From: an uncultured Acidimicrobiaceae bacterium
Lineage (GTDB): Bacteria; Actinomycetota; Acidimicrobiia; Acidimicrobiales; Microtrichaceae
Assembly (NCBI GenBank): GCA_937868025.1
Contig: CALMLJ010000296.1
Span: forward strand, 1-5,170
Direction of reading: 5' to 3'
DNA length: 5,170 bases
Position numbers and translations under genes: made by a program. The notes under the pieces were generated by a model that did no database searches, was not told where the DNA came from, and saw only the letters and a list, made by a program, of their open reading frames with translations. Of the stretch, positions 1 through 5,170 are shown in pieces. Positions within the stretch are counted from its first letter, which is position 1; each line of letters opens with the position of its first letter.

Positions 1-34
1 GCACCCCTCGCCGGCGACGTGCCAGGCTGCCCCG
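1..34. other. Left edge, upstream of the hydrolase; no feature seen
   Basis: These 34 bases contain no stop codon in the frame of the hydrolase, so an upstream extension of that frame cannot be excluded from the window alone. I see no purine-rich ribosome-binding sequence before ATG 35 and no TANNNT-type -10 hexamer at leaderless distance. The hydrolase is therefore probably read from a transcript that begins further upstream. Confidence 0.4.
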
Positions 35-736
35 ATGCGTACCCTCGCCACTCCCGACGGCCCGATGGACCTGATCGTCGCCGAACCGGCCGGCGCGCCG
101 AAGGGCGGCCTCGTTGTCGTCCAGGAAGCGTTCGGCCTCACCCCCCACCTCCACAACATCTGCGCTCGCCTCGCCGAGGCCGGATGGTTGGCGGTCGCCC
201 CGGCGCTCTACCACCGCACCGGCTCACCGGTGCTCGGCTACGACGAGTTCGACCAGGTGGCACCGCACTTCATGGCGCTCGATCCCGACGGCCTGGCGAA
301 CGACCTCGGCGCCGCGCTCGGGGTGCTCGACGACGCCGGCATCGACCCGGACCGCCGCGGGGTCATCGGCTTCTGCATGGGCGGCACCATCGCGCTGTGG
401 GCTGCAACCGTGTTCGAGCTGGGCGCAGCCGTCACCTTCTACGGATCGGGGATCGCCTCGAACCGCTTCGGGCTGCCACCTCTCCTCGAGTTGGCTCCGG
501 CGCTGCGAGCACCGTGGCAGGGGCACTACGGCGACGAGGACACCGGCATCCCCGTCGAGCAGGTGGAAGACCTCCGCGCCGCGGCCGGCCACAGCGCCGT
601 CGAGTTCGAGCTGCACCGCTATCCCGACGCCCCGCACGGCTTCAACTGTGACGAACGCGGCTCGTACCACGAACCCTCGGCGCGGCTCGCGTGGCAGCGG
701 TCGCTCGACTGGTTCGACCGACACCTCGCCGGGTGA
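35..736 (+). CDS. Dienelactone hydrolase family alpha/beta-hydrolase
   Basis: Predicted cytoplasmic 233-aa alpha/beta-hydrolase of the dienelactone hydrolase (DLH) family. Characterised members open the lactone ring of dienelactones in chlorocatechol degradation, but many relatives have other or unknown ester/lactone substrates. Seen in the sequence: the QEAFGL segment (Gln30-Leu35), whose Glu31 matches the DLH glutamate that interacts with the nucleophile; GWLAVAPALYHR at 50-61; the nucleophile elbow G-F-C-M-G-G with Cys114; the acid Asp169 in the G-D-E-D stretch; and His201 in DAPHGF. The cysteine nucleophile, rather than serine, is typical of DLH. Length is normal (about 230-250 aa), and there is no signal peptide or membrane segment. 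ATG 35 fits because the usual N-terminal strand (TPDGPMDLIVAEP) follows at once. Its stop overlaps the permease start by four bases (GTGA), so the two are probably co-translated. No chlorocatechol pathway genes are nearby, so the substrate is unknown. Family assignment is firm; the specific reaction is not. Confidence 0.93.
   Translation: MRTLATPDGPMDLIVAEPAGAPKGGLVVVQEAFGLTPHLHNICARLAEAGWLAVAPALYHRTGSPVLGYDEFDQVAPHFMALDPDGLANDLGAALGVLDDAGIDPDRRGVIGFCMGGTIALWAATVFELGAAVTFYGSGIASNRFGLPPLLELAPALRAPWQGHYGDEDTGIPVEQVEDLRAAAGHSAVEFELHRYPDAPHGFNCDERGSYHEPSARLAWQRSLDWFDRHLAG
733..736 (+). other. GTGA start/stop overlap (hydrolase/permease)
   Basis: The GTG start of the permease (733-735) overlaps the TGA stop of the hydrolase (734-736). 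There is no Shine-Dalgarno-like sequence just upstream. This arrangement usually means termination-reinitiation coupling, which would keep the two proteins at linked levels. It also decides the permease start: an in-frame start at 691 would add 14 residues lying wholly inside the hydrolase gene. Confidence 0.75.
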
Positions 737-3342
737 TCCGCGTCGCACTCCGCGGCCTGCGCGGCAACGCCCGCCGCCTGGTCGGCACGTTCATCGCGAT
801 CGTGCTGGGTGTGTCGTTCATGTCCGGTGTGAGGATCCTCGGCGACACGACCAGGGCCTCGTTCGACTCGTTGTTCGCGACCATCGGCAACGGCATCGAT
901 GTTGTGGTCCGGGTCACGCCCCGCGACGACGGGCCGGACGGGCGTGAGGGCGGCGACGACAGCGGGAGCGCGGCCTTCGACCTGCGCACCGTGCCGGCGG
1001 CGCTCGCGACCGAGGTCGAGGCCGTCGACGGGGTCGCCGCGGTGCAGACGGTGCACGAGACCCGTCGCGGCGTCGTGGTCGTCGGGCGCGACGGTCAGCC
1101 CGTGTCCCTCGGGCCCGGTATCTCGTTCCTGGCCTCGGAGTACCCCACCGTGCCGGCGATGGATCCGTACACACTCGCCCGGGGCGGCCGAGCACCGCAG
1201 GCCGACGACGAGGTCGTGCTCGATCGAGCGACCGCGGAGGCCGGCGACCTCCGCGTCGGCGACGCCGTCACGATCCGCACCCCGACATCGGTCGCCGCGT
1301 ACCGCCTCGTCGGCACCGTGTCCCTCGGCGAGACCTCGGGCGGTGGTGCCGGTCGGGCGTTGTTCACCACGGCGGTCGCGACCTCGTTCATGACCGACCC
1401 CGCCGAGGCGAGCCGGCTCCTCGTTCTCGCCGATCCGGGTGTCTCACCCGACGTCCTCCGTGACCGCGTCGCCGCCGTCGTGGCCGCCGACGTCACCCCC
1501 ACCCGCAAACTCGAGACCATCACCGGCGAGGAGTACGTCGCCGACCTGCGGGGCCGGATCGGCGAGTTCCTCGACATCCTGCAGAACGGGCTGACCGGGT
1601 TCGCCGGCCTGTCGCTGTTCGTCGGCGCGTTCGTGATCTACAACACGTTCTCCATCCTCGTCGCCCAGCGACAGCGTGAGCTCGCCCTGCTCCGGGCAGT
1701 CGGCGCGGCCCGGCGACAGGTGGTCGGGGCGGTCCTCGTCGAGGCAGCCGCGGTCGGGGCCGTCGCCGGCATCGCCGGCGTGGCGGGTGGCGCGCTGCTG
1801 TCGCGGGGGCTGTCCGCCGGGTTCACGGCGTTCGGGTTCGACCTCCCCTCCAGCACGATCGTCGTCACGTTCGCCGTGGCCGTCACCTCGTTCGTCATCG
1901 GGCTCACGATGGCGCTCGGCTGCGCGCTGTTCCCGGCCCTCCGTGCCGCCCGGATCCCGCCGATCGCAGCATTGCGCGACATCGCCGTCGACCGGTCCGA
2001 CCGGTCCCGAGGACGCCTCGTCGTCGGGTCGCTGTTCGTGGTCGCGTCGGCCGCGCTGCTCGTCCGCGGCCTGAGCGTGACCGAGGAGGGGTCGACCGCA
2101 GCCGTCACCGTCGGGGTGGCGACGGCCGTCGCATTCGTCGCCGTGGCGGTGCTCGGACCGCTCATCTCGGCGCCGATCGCCCGGCTGGTCGGCGCGCCGC
2201 TGCTCGTCGCCGGGACGACCGGCCGGCTCGCCCGGGCCAACGCGACGCGCAACCCCCGACGCACCGCGTCCACGGCCGCGGCGTTGATGATCGGTGTGTC
2301 GATCGTGACGTTCGTGCTCGTCATGTCGGCAACGCTCGAGTCCGTCGTGGCCGAGACCACGGAACGATCGCTCACCGCCGACGTCATCGTCAGCGGCGAC
2401 GCGTTCGGCCGGGGCGCCATCGCCGGCGACGCCGCAGCCGAGATCGCCGCCGTGTCCGGGGTGGTGAAGGTCGGCACCGTGACGAGCCTGAGGGCCAAGT
2501 ACTTCGACGACCTCCAGAGCCTCGCCGCCGTCAGTCCCGACGCGTTGTCCCAGGCCGTGCTCACGGTGACCGATGGTTCGCTCGACGGCCTCGGGCTCGA
2601 CGGGGTCGCGGTCGAGCAGGACGAGGCCGAGGAGTTCGGACTCCGGGTCGGCGACCGCATCCCCGTCGCGTTCGTCGACGGAGCGATCGCCACTCCCCGG
2701 ATCGTCGCCGTGCTCGACAACCTCGACGTGATCGGATCGAACCTGCTCACCTCGAGTTCGTTCGCCGAGCAGTACCAGCCGGAGATCGGCCCGAGTCAGA
2801 TCCTCGTCGAGACGTCGACGAACTCGTCGACGGCGAGGATCATCCGGGACATCAAGGCCATCCCGATCCTGATCGGCACCCAGGTCCAGGACCTGTCGTC
2901 CTACGCCGACGCGCAGACGTCGGCCCTCGACAGCATCCTCGGGATCTTCGGGGTCATGCTCGCCCTCACGGTGCTCATCGCGCTGTTCGGGATCGCCAAC
3001 ACGCTGAGCCTGTCGATCCACGAGCGGACCCGCGAGATCGGCATGCTGCGCGCCGTCGGCACCACCCGCCGTCAGGTCGGGCGGATGGTGCGGATGGAGT
3101 CGGTCATCCTGGCGCTGCTCGGCACGTTCGAGGGCGCGGTGATCGGCCTGCTGTTCGGCTGGGCCATCGCCGACACGCTCGTCAGCGATCCCACGGCGCC
3201 TCCCGGCCTGGCCGTGGTGCTGCCGCTCGGCCAGGTCGCCGGGGTCGTGCTCATCGCCATCGTCGCCGGTGTCGTCGCCGCCGCGACCTCGGCTCGACGG
3301 GCGCGGCGCCTCGACGTCCTGGCAGCGATCTCGTCGGAGTGA
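733..3342 (+). CDS. FtsX/MacB-type ABC transporter permease (two FtsX modules)
   Basis: Predicted inner-membrane permease of 869 aa in the large COG0577 (SalY/MacB/LolE-like) family. These proteins work with a separate ATPase in lipid, peptide or drug export, or in mechanotransmission. Ten membrane segments can be read at about 16-35, 287-310, 334-360, 375-400, 429-445, 456-482, 513-533, 738-760, 788-815 and 832-853. Two large extracytoplasmic domains (about 36-286 and 534-737) resemble MacB periplasmic core domains, and each carries an LRVGD motif (173-177 and 637-641). The two halves therefore look like a duplication. Each FtsX module has the cytoplasmic coupling segment expected to touch an ATPase: Q-R-Q-R-E-L-A-L-L-R-A-V-G (312-324) and E-R-T-R-E-I-G-M-L-R-A-V-G (764-776). 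GTG 733 was chosen because it gives the usual short basic N-terminus and a four-base overlap with the upstream stop. No ATP-binding subunit is encoded in the window. The cargo cannot be predicted; family assignment is secure. Confidence 0.93.
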   Translation: MIRVALRGLRGNARRLVGTFIAIVLGVSFMSGVRILGDTTRASFDSLFATIGNGIDVVVRVTPRDDGPDGREGGDDSGSAAFDLRTVPAALATEVEAVDGVAAVQTVHETRRGVVVVGRDGQPVSLGPGISFLASEYPTVPAMDPYTLARGGRAPQADDEVVLDRATAEAGDLRVGDAVTIRTPTSVAAYRLVGTVSLGETSGGGAGRALFTTAVATSFMTDPAEASRLLVLADPGVSPDVLRDRVAAVVAADVTPTRKLETITGEEYVADLRGRIGEFLDILQNGLTGFAGLSLFVGAFVIYNTFSILVAQRQRELALLRAVGAARRQVVGAVLVEAAAVGAVAGIAGVAGGALLSRGLSAGFTAFGFDLPSSTIVVTFAVAVTSFVIGLTMALGCALFPALRAARIPPIAALRDIAVDRSDRSRGRLVVGSLFVVASAALLVRGLSVTEEGSTAAVTVGVATAVAFVAVAVLGPLISAPIARLVGAPLLVAGTTGRLARANATRNPRRTASTAAALMIGVSIVTFVLVMSATLESVVAETTERSLTADVIVSGDAFGRGAIAGDAAAEIAAVSGVVKVGTVTSLRAKYFDDLQSLAAVSPDALSQAVLTVTDGSLDGLGLDGVAVEQDEAEEFGLRVGDRIPVAFVDGAIATPRIVAVLDNLDVIGSNLLTSSSFAEQYQPEIGPSQILVETSTNSSTARIIRDIKAIPILIGTQVQDLSSYADAQTSALDSILGIFGVMLALTVLIALFGIANTLSLSIHERTREIGMLRAVGTTRRQVGRMVRMESVILALLGTFEGAVIGLLFGWAIADTLVSDPTAPPGLAVVLPLGQVAGVVLIAIVAGVVAAATSARRARRLDVLAAISSE
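1989..2006 (+). repeat. Tandem 9-bp direct repeat inside the permease gene
   Basis: CGACCGGTC occurs twice head to tail (1989-1997 and 1998-2006). It encodes the Asp-Arg-Ser, Asp-Arg-Ser repeat at residues 420-425, in the cytoplasmic linker between the fourth and fifth membrane segments. It keeps the reading frame and is probably a small slippage-type duplication with no regulatory role. Confidence 0.55.
2813..2832. repeat. Perfect 9-bp inverted repeat with 2-nt spacer, inside the permease gene
   Basis: The arms CGTCGACGA (2813-2821) and TCGTCGACG (2824-2832) are exact reverse complements separated by AC. The site encodes part of a Ser/Thr-rich run (residues 694-700) in the second extracytoplasmic domain. 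GTCGAC-type words are frequent in this GC-rich coding sequence, so the symmetry may come from codon choice. An operator-like role is possible but unsupported. Confidence 0.4.
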
Positions 3343-3373
3343 CGGTCGCCGCCGGACCGCCGGGGTCGATCCG

Positions 3374-3389
3374 TAGACTCGACGACGTG
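3374..3389 (+). promoter_or_regulatory. Putative -10 element (TAGACT) for a leaderless kinase/regulator transcript
   Basis: TAGACT (3374-3379) matches the actinobacterial TANNNT -10 consensus. It lies seven bases before GTG 3387, the spacing expected if transcription starts at or next to the start codon, giving a leaderless mRNA. No convincing -35 hexamer is visible 16-19 bases upstream, which is common for such promoters in actinobacteria. The hexamer also forces an in-frame AGA arginine codon in the alternative longer kinase reading. That codon is very rare here and is the only in-frame AGA I found in the four genes, which suggests this stretch is constrained as regulatory DNA rather than as protein. 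Not experimentally shown. Confidence 0.55.
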
Positions 3390-4508
3390 CCACCACCGCT
3401 CGTCGATCCGACGGACCTCGCCGGGCTCGACCAGGGTCTCGAGGTCGGCGTGATCCTGTTCCGGTGGACGGCGTGGATCTGGATGGTCGTCGTGGCGGTC
3501 GTGGAACGCGACCACCTGAGCCATCCGCTCCCCGCAGCGCTGCTCATCGGCGCGGCGTTCGCCGTCACCGCCTCGGCATCGGTGATGCGGGCCGTGGTGC
3601 CGGGCTCATCGATCCGTCCCGCCACCGTCTTCGTCGAGCTGGCAGTCGGCGCCGGCCTGCTCGTGGGCAGCGCCGTGTTCCAGGACGGCGACCAGAGCCA
3701 GTCGCTCGGGTCGGCGTGGCCGCTCGTCGGACCGCTCACCGCCGGCTTGGTGTTCGGACCGCGGATCGGGATCGCGTCGGGCCTCGCCCTCGGCGTCGCC
3801 CGCGGCGCGTCCGGCTTCTTCGGCGGTCCCGGGGTGTCGGCCGTGGCCGTGGTGTCGTCGGCCGTCCTGTACGGGCTCGCCGGCGGAGTGTGCGGGTGGG
3901 TCGCCGCCCGTCTTCGCCGGTCGGCCGCCAACGCCGCGCTCCTCGCCGACATGGAGGCGAGCCTCGCCGTCGCCCGCGAGCGTGAGGACGTCGCCCGCAC
4001 CCTGCACGACGGCGTGCTCCAGACGCTCGCCGTGGTCCAGCGACGCTCGACCGACCCCGAACTCGCGACCCTGGCCCGACGCCAGGAGCTCGACCTGCGG
4101 ACGTACCTCTTCGGCGTCGAACCGGCGGTCGACCTGCTGGCATCGCTGCGCGACGTCGCCGCCCGCCACGAGCAGTCACTCGGCACCCGGGTCACCGTCG
4201 TCTGCCCCGACGAGCTGGGCCACGTCGGGTCCGAGCTGATCGACGCCATGCGCGGTGCAGTCACCGAGGCGCTGACCAACGCTGCGAAGCACGGACGGGC
4301 CACGAACGTGACGGTCTTCGTGGAGCGGGACGACGACGGGATCTTCGTGTCGGTGAAGGACGACGGTGTCGGCTTCGACCCCGAGAGCACCGACGACGGC
4401 GTCGGTCTGGCCCGGTCCATCCGCGCCCGGATGCGCGAGATCGGAGGTCGGGTCGAGGTCGATTCGCGCCCGGGCTCGGGCGCCGAAGTGCGATTGTGGG
4501 GCCGATGA
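3387..4508 (+). CDS. MacS-like membrane sensor histidine kinase (HisKA_3/HATPase)
   Basis: Predicted membrane histidine kinase of 373 aa that autophosphorylates and passes the phosphate to the regulator encoded next. About six membrane segments fill the N-terminus (roughly 20-39, 49-70, 79-97, 110-125, 127-143 and 150-173), with only short loops and no extracytoplasmic sensor domain. A short helix follows, then the HisKA_3 motif with phospho-acceptor His207 in T-L-H-D-G-V-L-Q-T-L. Asp208 to Gln212 forms the DxxxQ phosphatase motif of NarL-type kinases. The ATPase domain has the N box at E294-H302 (Asn298), the G1 box D325-D-G-V-G-F330, the G2 box G338-V-G-L, and a final G-S-G. The 'HDGVLQxLAxVQRR' signature and the LFR pattern in the first membrane segment recall the actinobacterial MacS group; that is recognition from memory, not a search. 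Start choice: GTG 3387 sits behind a -10-like hexamer. The alternative GTG 3339 would add 16 residues and overlap the permease stop as GTGA, so it remains possible. The signal sensed is unknown. Confidence 0.9.
   Translation: MPPPLVDPTDLAGLDQGLEVGVILFRWTAWIWMVVVAVVERDHLSHPLPAALLIGAAFAVTASASVMRAVVPGSSIRPATVFVELAVGAGLLVGSAVFQDGDQSQSLGSAWPLVGPLTAGLVFGPRIGIASGLALGVARGASGFFGGPGVSAVAVVSSAVLYGLAGGVCGWVAARLRRSAANAALLADMEASLAVAREREDVARTLHDGVLQTLAVVQRRSTDPELATLARRQELDLRTYLFGVEPAVDLLASLRDVAARHEQSLGTRVTVVCPDELGHVGSELIDAMRGAVTEALTNAAKHGRATNVTVFVERDDDGIFVSVKDDGVGFDPESTDDGVGLARSIRARMREIGGRVEVDSRPGSGAEVRLWGR
4505..4508 (+). other. ATGA start/stop overlap (kinase/regulator)
   Basis: ATG of the regulator (4505-4507) overlaps the TGA stop of the kinase (4506-4508), with no clear ribosome-binding sequence upstream. 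This suggests coupled translation of kinase and regulator. It favours ATG 4505 over the in-frame GTG 4496, which would add only three residues. Confidence 0.75.
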
Positions 4509-5167
4509 CCGAGCCAACGGAGCCACCCACCACTGCCAGCGCGCTCGGCCCGGTTCGGCTCGTCGTCGCCGACGACCATCCGATCTGGCGATCGGGAATC
4601 CGGGCGGACCTCGGCGACAACTTCGTCATCGTCGGCGAGGCAGGCGACGCGACCGAGGCCATCGAGGTCATCGGGACCACCACCCCCGATCTCGTGCTCA
4701 GCGATCTGCACATGCCCGGCGGTGGCGGAGTCGCCGTGGTCCGCGCCTGCGGCGCGACGACGCGCATCGTCATCCTCACCGTGTCGGAGGCCGAGCGCGA
4801 CCTCCTCGATGCCGTCGCCGCCGGCGCCGTCGGGTACCTCGTGAAGTCGACGCCCATGGAGGAGTTGCGGCAACAACTCTGGCGCGCCGCCCACGGGGAA
4901 CCGGTGTTCTCGCCGTCGCTCGCCGCACTCGTGCTCGGCGAGTTCCGCCGCCTGTCGCGCGATACCAACCCCGGCGCGCCGCTCAGCGACCGGGAGCGGG
5001 AGGTCCTCCAGCTCGTGGCTCGCGGCCACAAGTACAAGGAGATCTCGGCGAGCCTGTTCATCGCCGAGAAGACCGTCGAGAACCACGTGCGGAACATCCT
5101 CGGCAAGCTGCACCTCAACCGGCGGGAGGAGCTGATCCGCTTCGCCGTCGAGCACGGTCTCGACTGA
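4505..5167 (+). CDS. NarL/FixJ-type response regulator (REC + LuxR HTH), MacR-like
   Basis: Predicted cytoplasmic transcription factor of 220 aa, partner of the kinase just upstream. A proline/threonine-rich, probably disordered N-terminus (1-16) precedes the receiver domain (about 17-130). Its conserved residues are all present: acidic pair Asp23-Asp24, phospho-acceptor Asp67 in S-D-L-H-M-P, Thr92 and Lys114. After a linker comes a LuxR-type helix-turn-helix (about 158-218) with L-S-D-R-E-R-E-V-L-Q-L-V-A-R-G at 160-174 and the recognition region E-K-T-V-E-N-H-V at 188-195. Length is usual for the NarL/FixJ family. The K-Y-K-E-I and L-G-K-L-H-L segments resemble MacR-type regulators of actinobacteria (from memory). 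A run of four glycines (72-75) after M-P replaces the more usual 'MDG' turn next to the phosphorylation site; this is odd but probably tolerated. Phosphorylation is expected to promote dimerisation and DNA binding. Targets are unknown; the adjacent permease operon is a natural candidate. The gene ends three bases before the window edge. Confidence 0.94.
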   Translation: MTEPTEPPTTASALGPVRLVVADDHPIWRSGIRADLGDNFVIVGEAGDATEAIEVIGTTTPDLVLSDLHMPGGGGVAVVRACGATTRIVILTVSEAERDLLDAVAAGAVGYLVKSTPMEELRQQLWRAAHGEPVFSPSLAALVLGEFRRLSRDTNPGAPLSDREREVLQLVARGHKYKEISASLFIAEKTVENHVRNILGKLHLNRREELIRFAVEHGLD

Positions 5168-5170
5168 ACG

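Noticed and set aside
691..732. Earlier in-frame start for the permease
   Set aside because: The added 14 residues lie entirely within the hydrolase gene. GTG 733 gives the standard short cytoplasmic N-terminus and a four-base overlap.
19..947. Other-frame + strand open frames overlapping the hydrolase
   Set aside because: Their products are Arg/Pro/Ser-rich with no domain, while the hydrolase frame carries an intact catalytic triad over the same DNA.
1444..3396. Open frame of 650 codons on the minus strand opposite the permease
   Set aside because: The product is an Asp/Arg/Glu/His/Gly-rich low-complexity sequence with no recognisable domain. It runs antisense to a gene with clear family motifs. 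Long antisense frames are expected in very GC-rich coding DNA.
4862..4879. Short hairpin GAGTTG/CAACTC as a possible terminator or attenuator
   Set aside because: Only six pairs, in the middle of the receiver-domain coding region, with no following T-run; most likely chance.
3251..5155. Open frame of 634 codons on the minus strand opposite kinase and regulator
   Set aside because: It spans two well-supported genes antisense, has a Ser/Arg/Pro-rich composition changing abruptly along its length, and shows no domain. It is a shadow of the GC-skewed codon positions.
1..5170. Operator of the form TGAGTAC-NN-GTACTCA, recalled as the Streptomyces MacR site
   Set aside because: Only isolated half-sites such as GAGTAC (for example near 1531) were seen, inside coding sequence; no full palindrome was found. 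The consensus is also from memory.
1..5170. Mobile elements, CRISPR arrays, tRNA or rRNA genes
   Set aside because: No transposase motifs, terminal inverted repeats, spaced direct repeats or RNA-gene structures were seen. The window is almost entirely covered by four ordinary coding genes of uniform composition.

Overview
The window is a very GC-rich stretch (about 70% by eye) with no room between genes. It holds four genes, all on the + strand. Strong G/C preference at third codon positions, GTG starts, start/stop overlaps without Shine-Dalgarno sequences, an apparent leaderless -10/GTG junction and a MacS-like kinase all point to an actinobacterium. The class Acidimicrobiia is a plausible but unproven guess.

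Layout, left to right. (1) A complete dienelactone-hydrolase-family alpha/beta hydrolase (35-736) with an intact Cys-Asp-His triad. (2) A large two-module FtsX/MacB-type ABC transporter permease of 869 aa (733-3342), whose GTG start overlaps the hydrolase stop by four bases. (3) A membrane-bound NarL-type sensor histidine kinase (best start GTG 3387, end 4508), with six likely membrane segments and an H-D-G-V-L-Q phosphorylation/phosphatase motif. (4) Its partner response regulator with REC and LuxR-type DNA-binding domains (4505-5167), overlapping the kinase by ATGA. The first 34 and last 3 bases hold no recognisable feature.

How they may work together. The kinase/regulator pair resembles the actinobacterial MacS/MacR type. 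It lies directly downstream of the permease, so the four genes could be one transcription unit. A TAGACT -10-like hexamer seven bases before GTG 3387 suggests the two-component pair can also be transcribed alone as a leaderless mRNA. No ATP-binding subunit for the permease is present, so it must lie outside the window or be shared. The main observations are the internal leaderless promoter, the orphan permease fused translationally to a hydrolase, and a permease beside a kinase that has almost no extracytoplasmic sensor domain. Nothing here amounts to a clearly new system: each protein belongs to a known family, and the novelty, if any, is in the combination.
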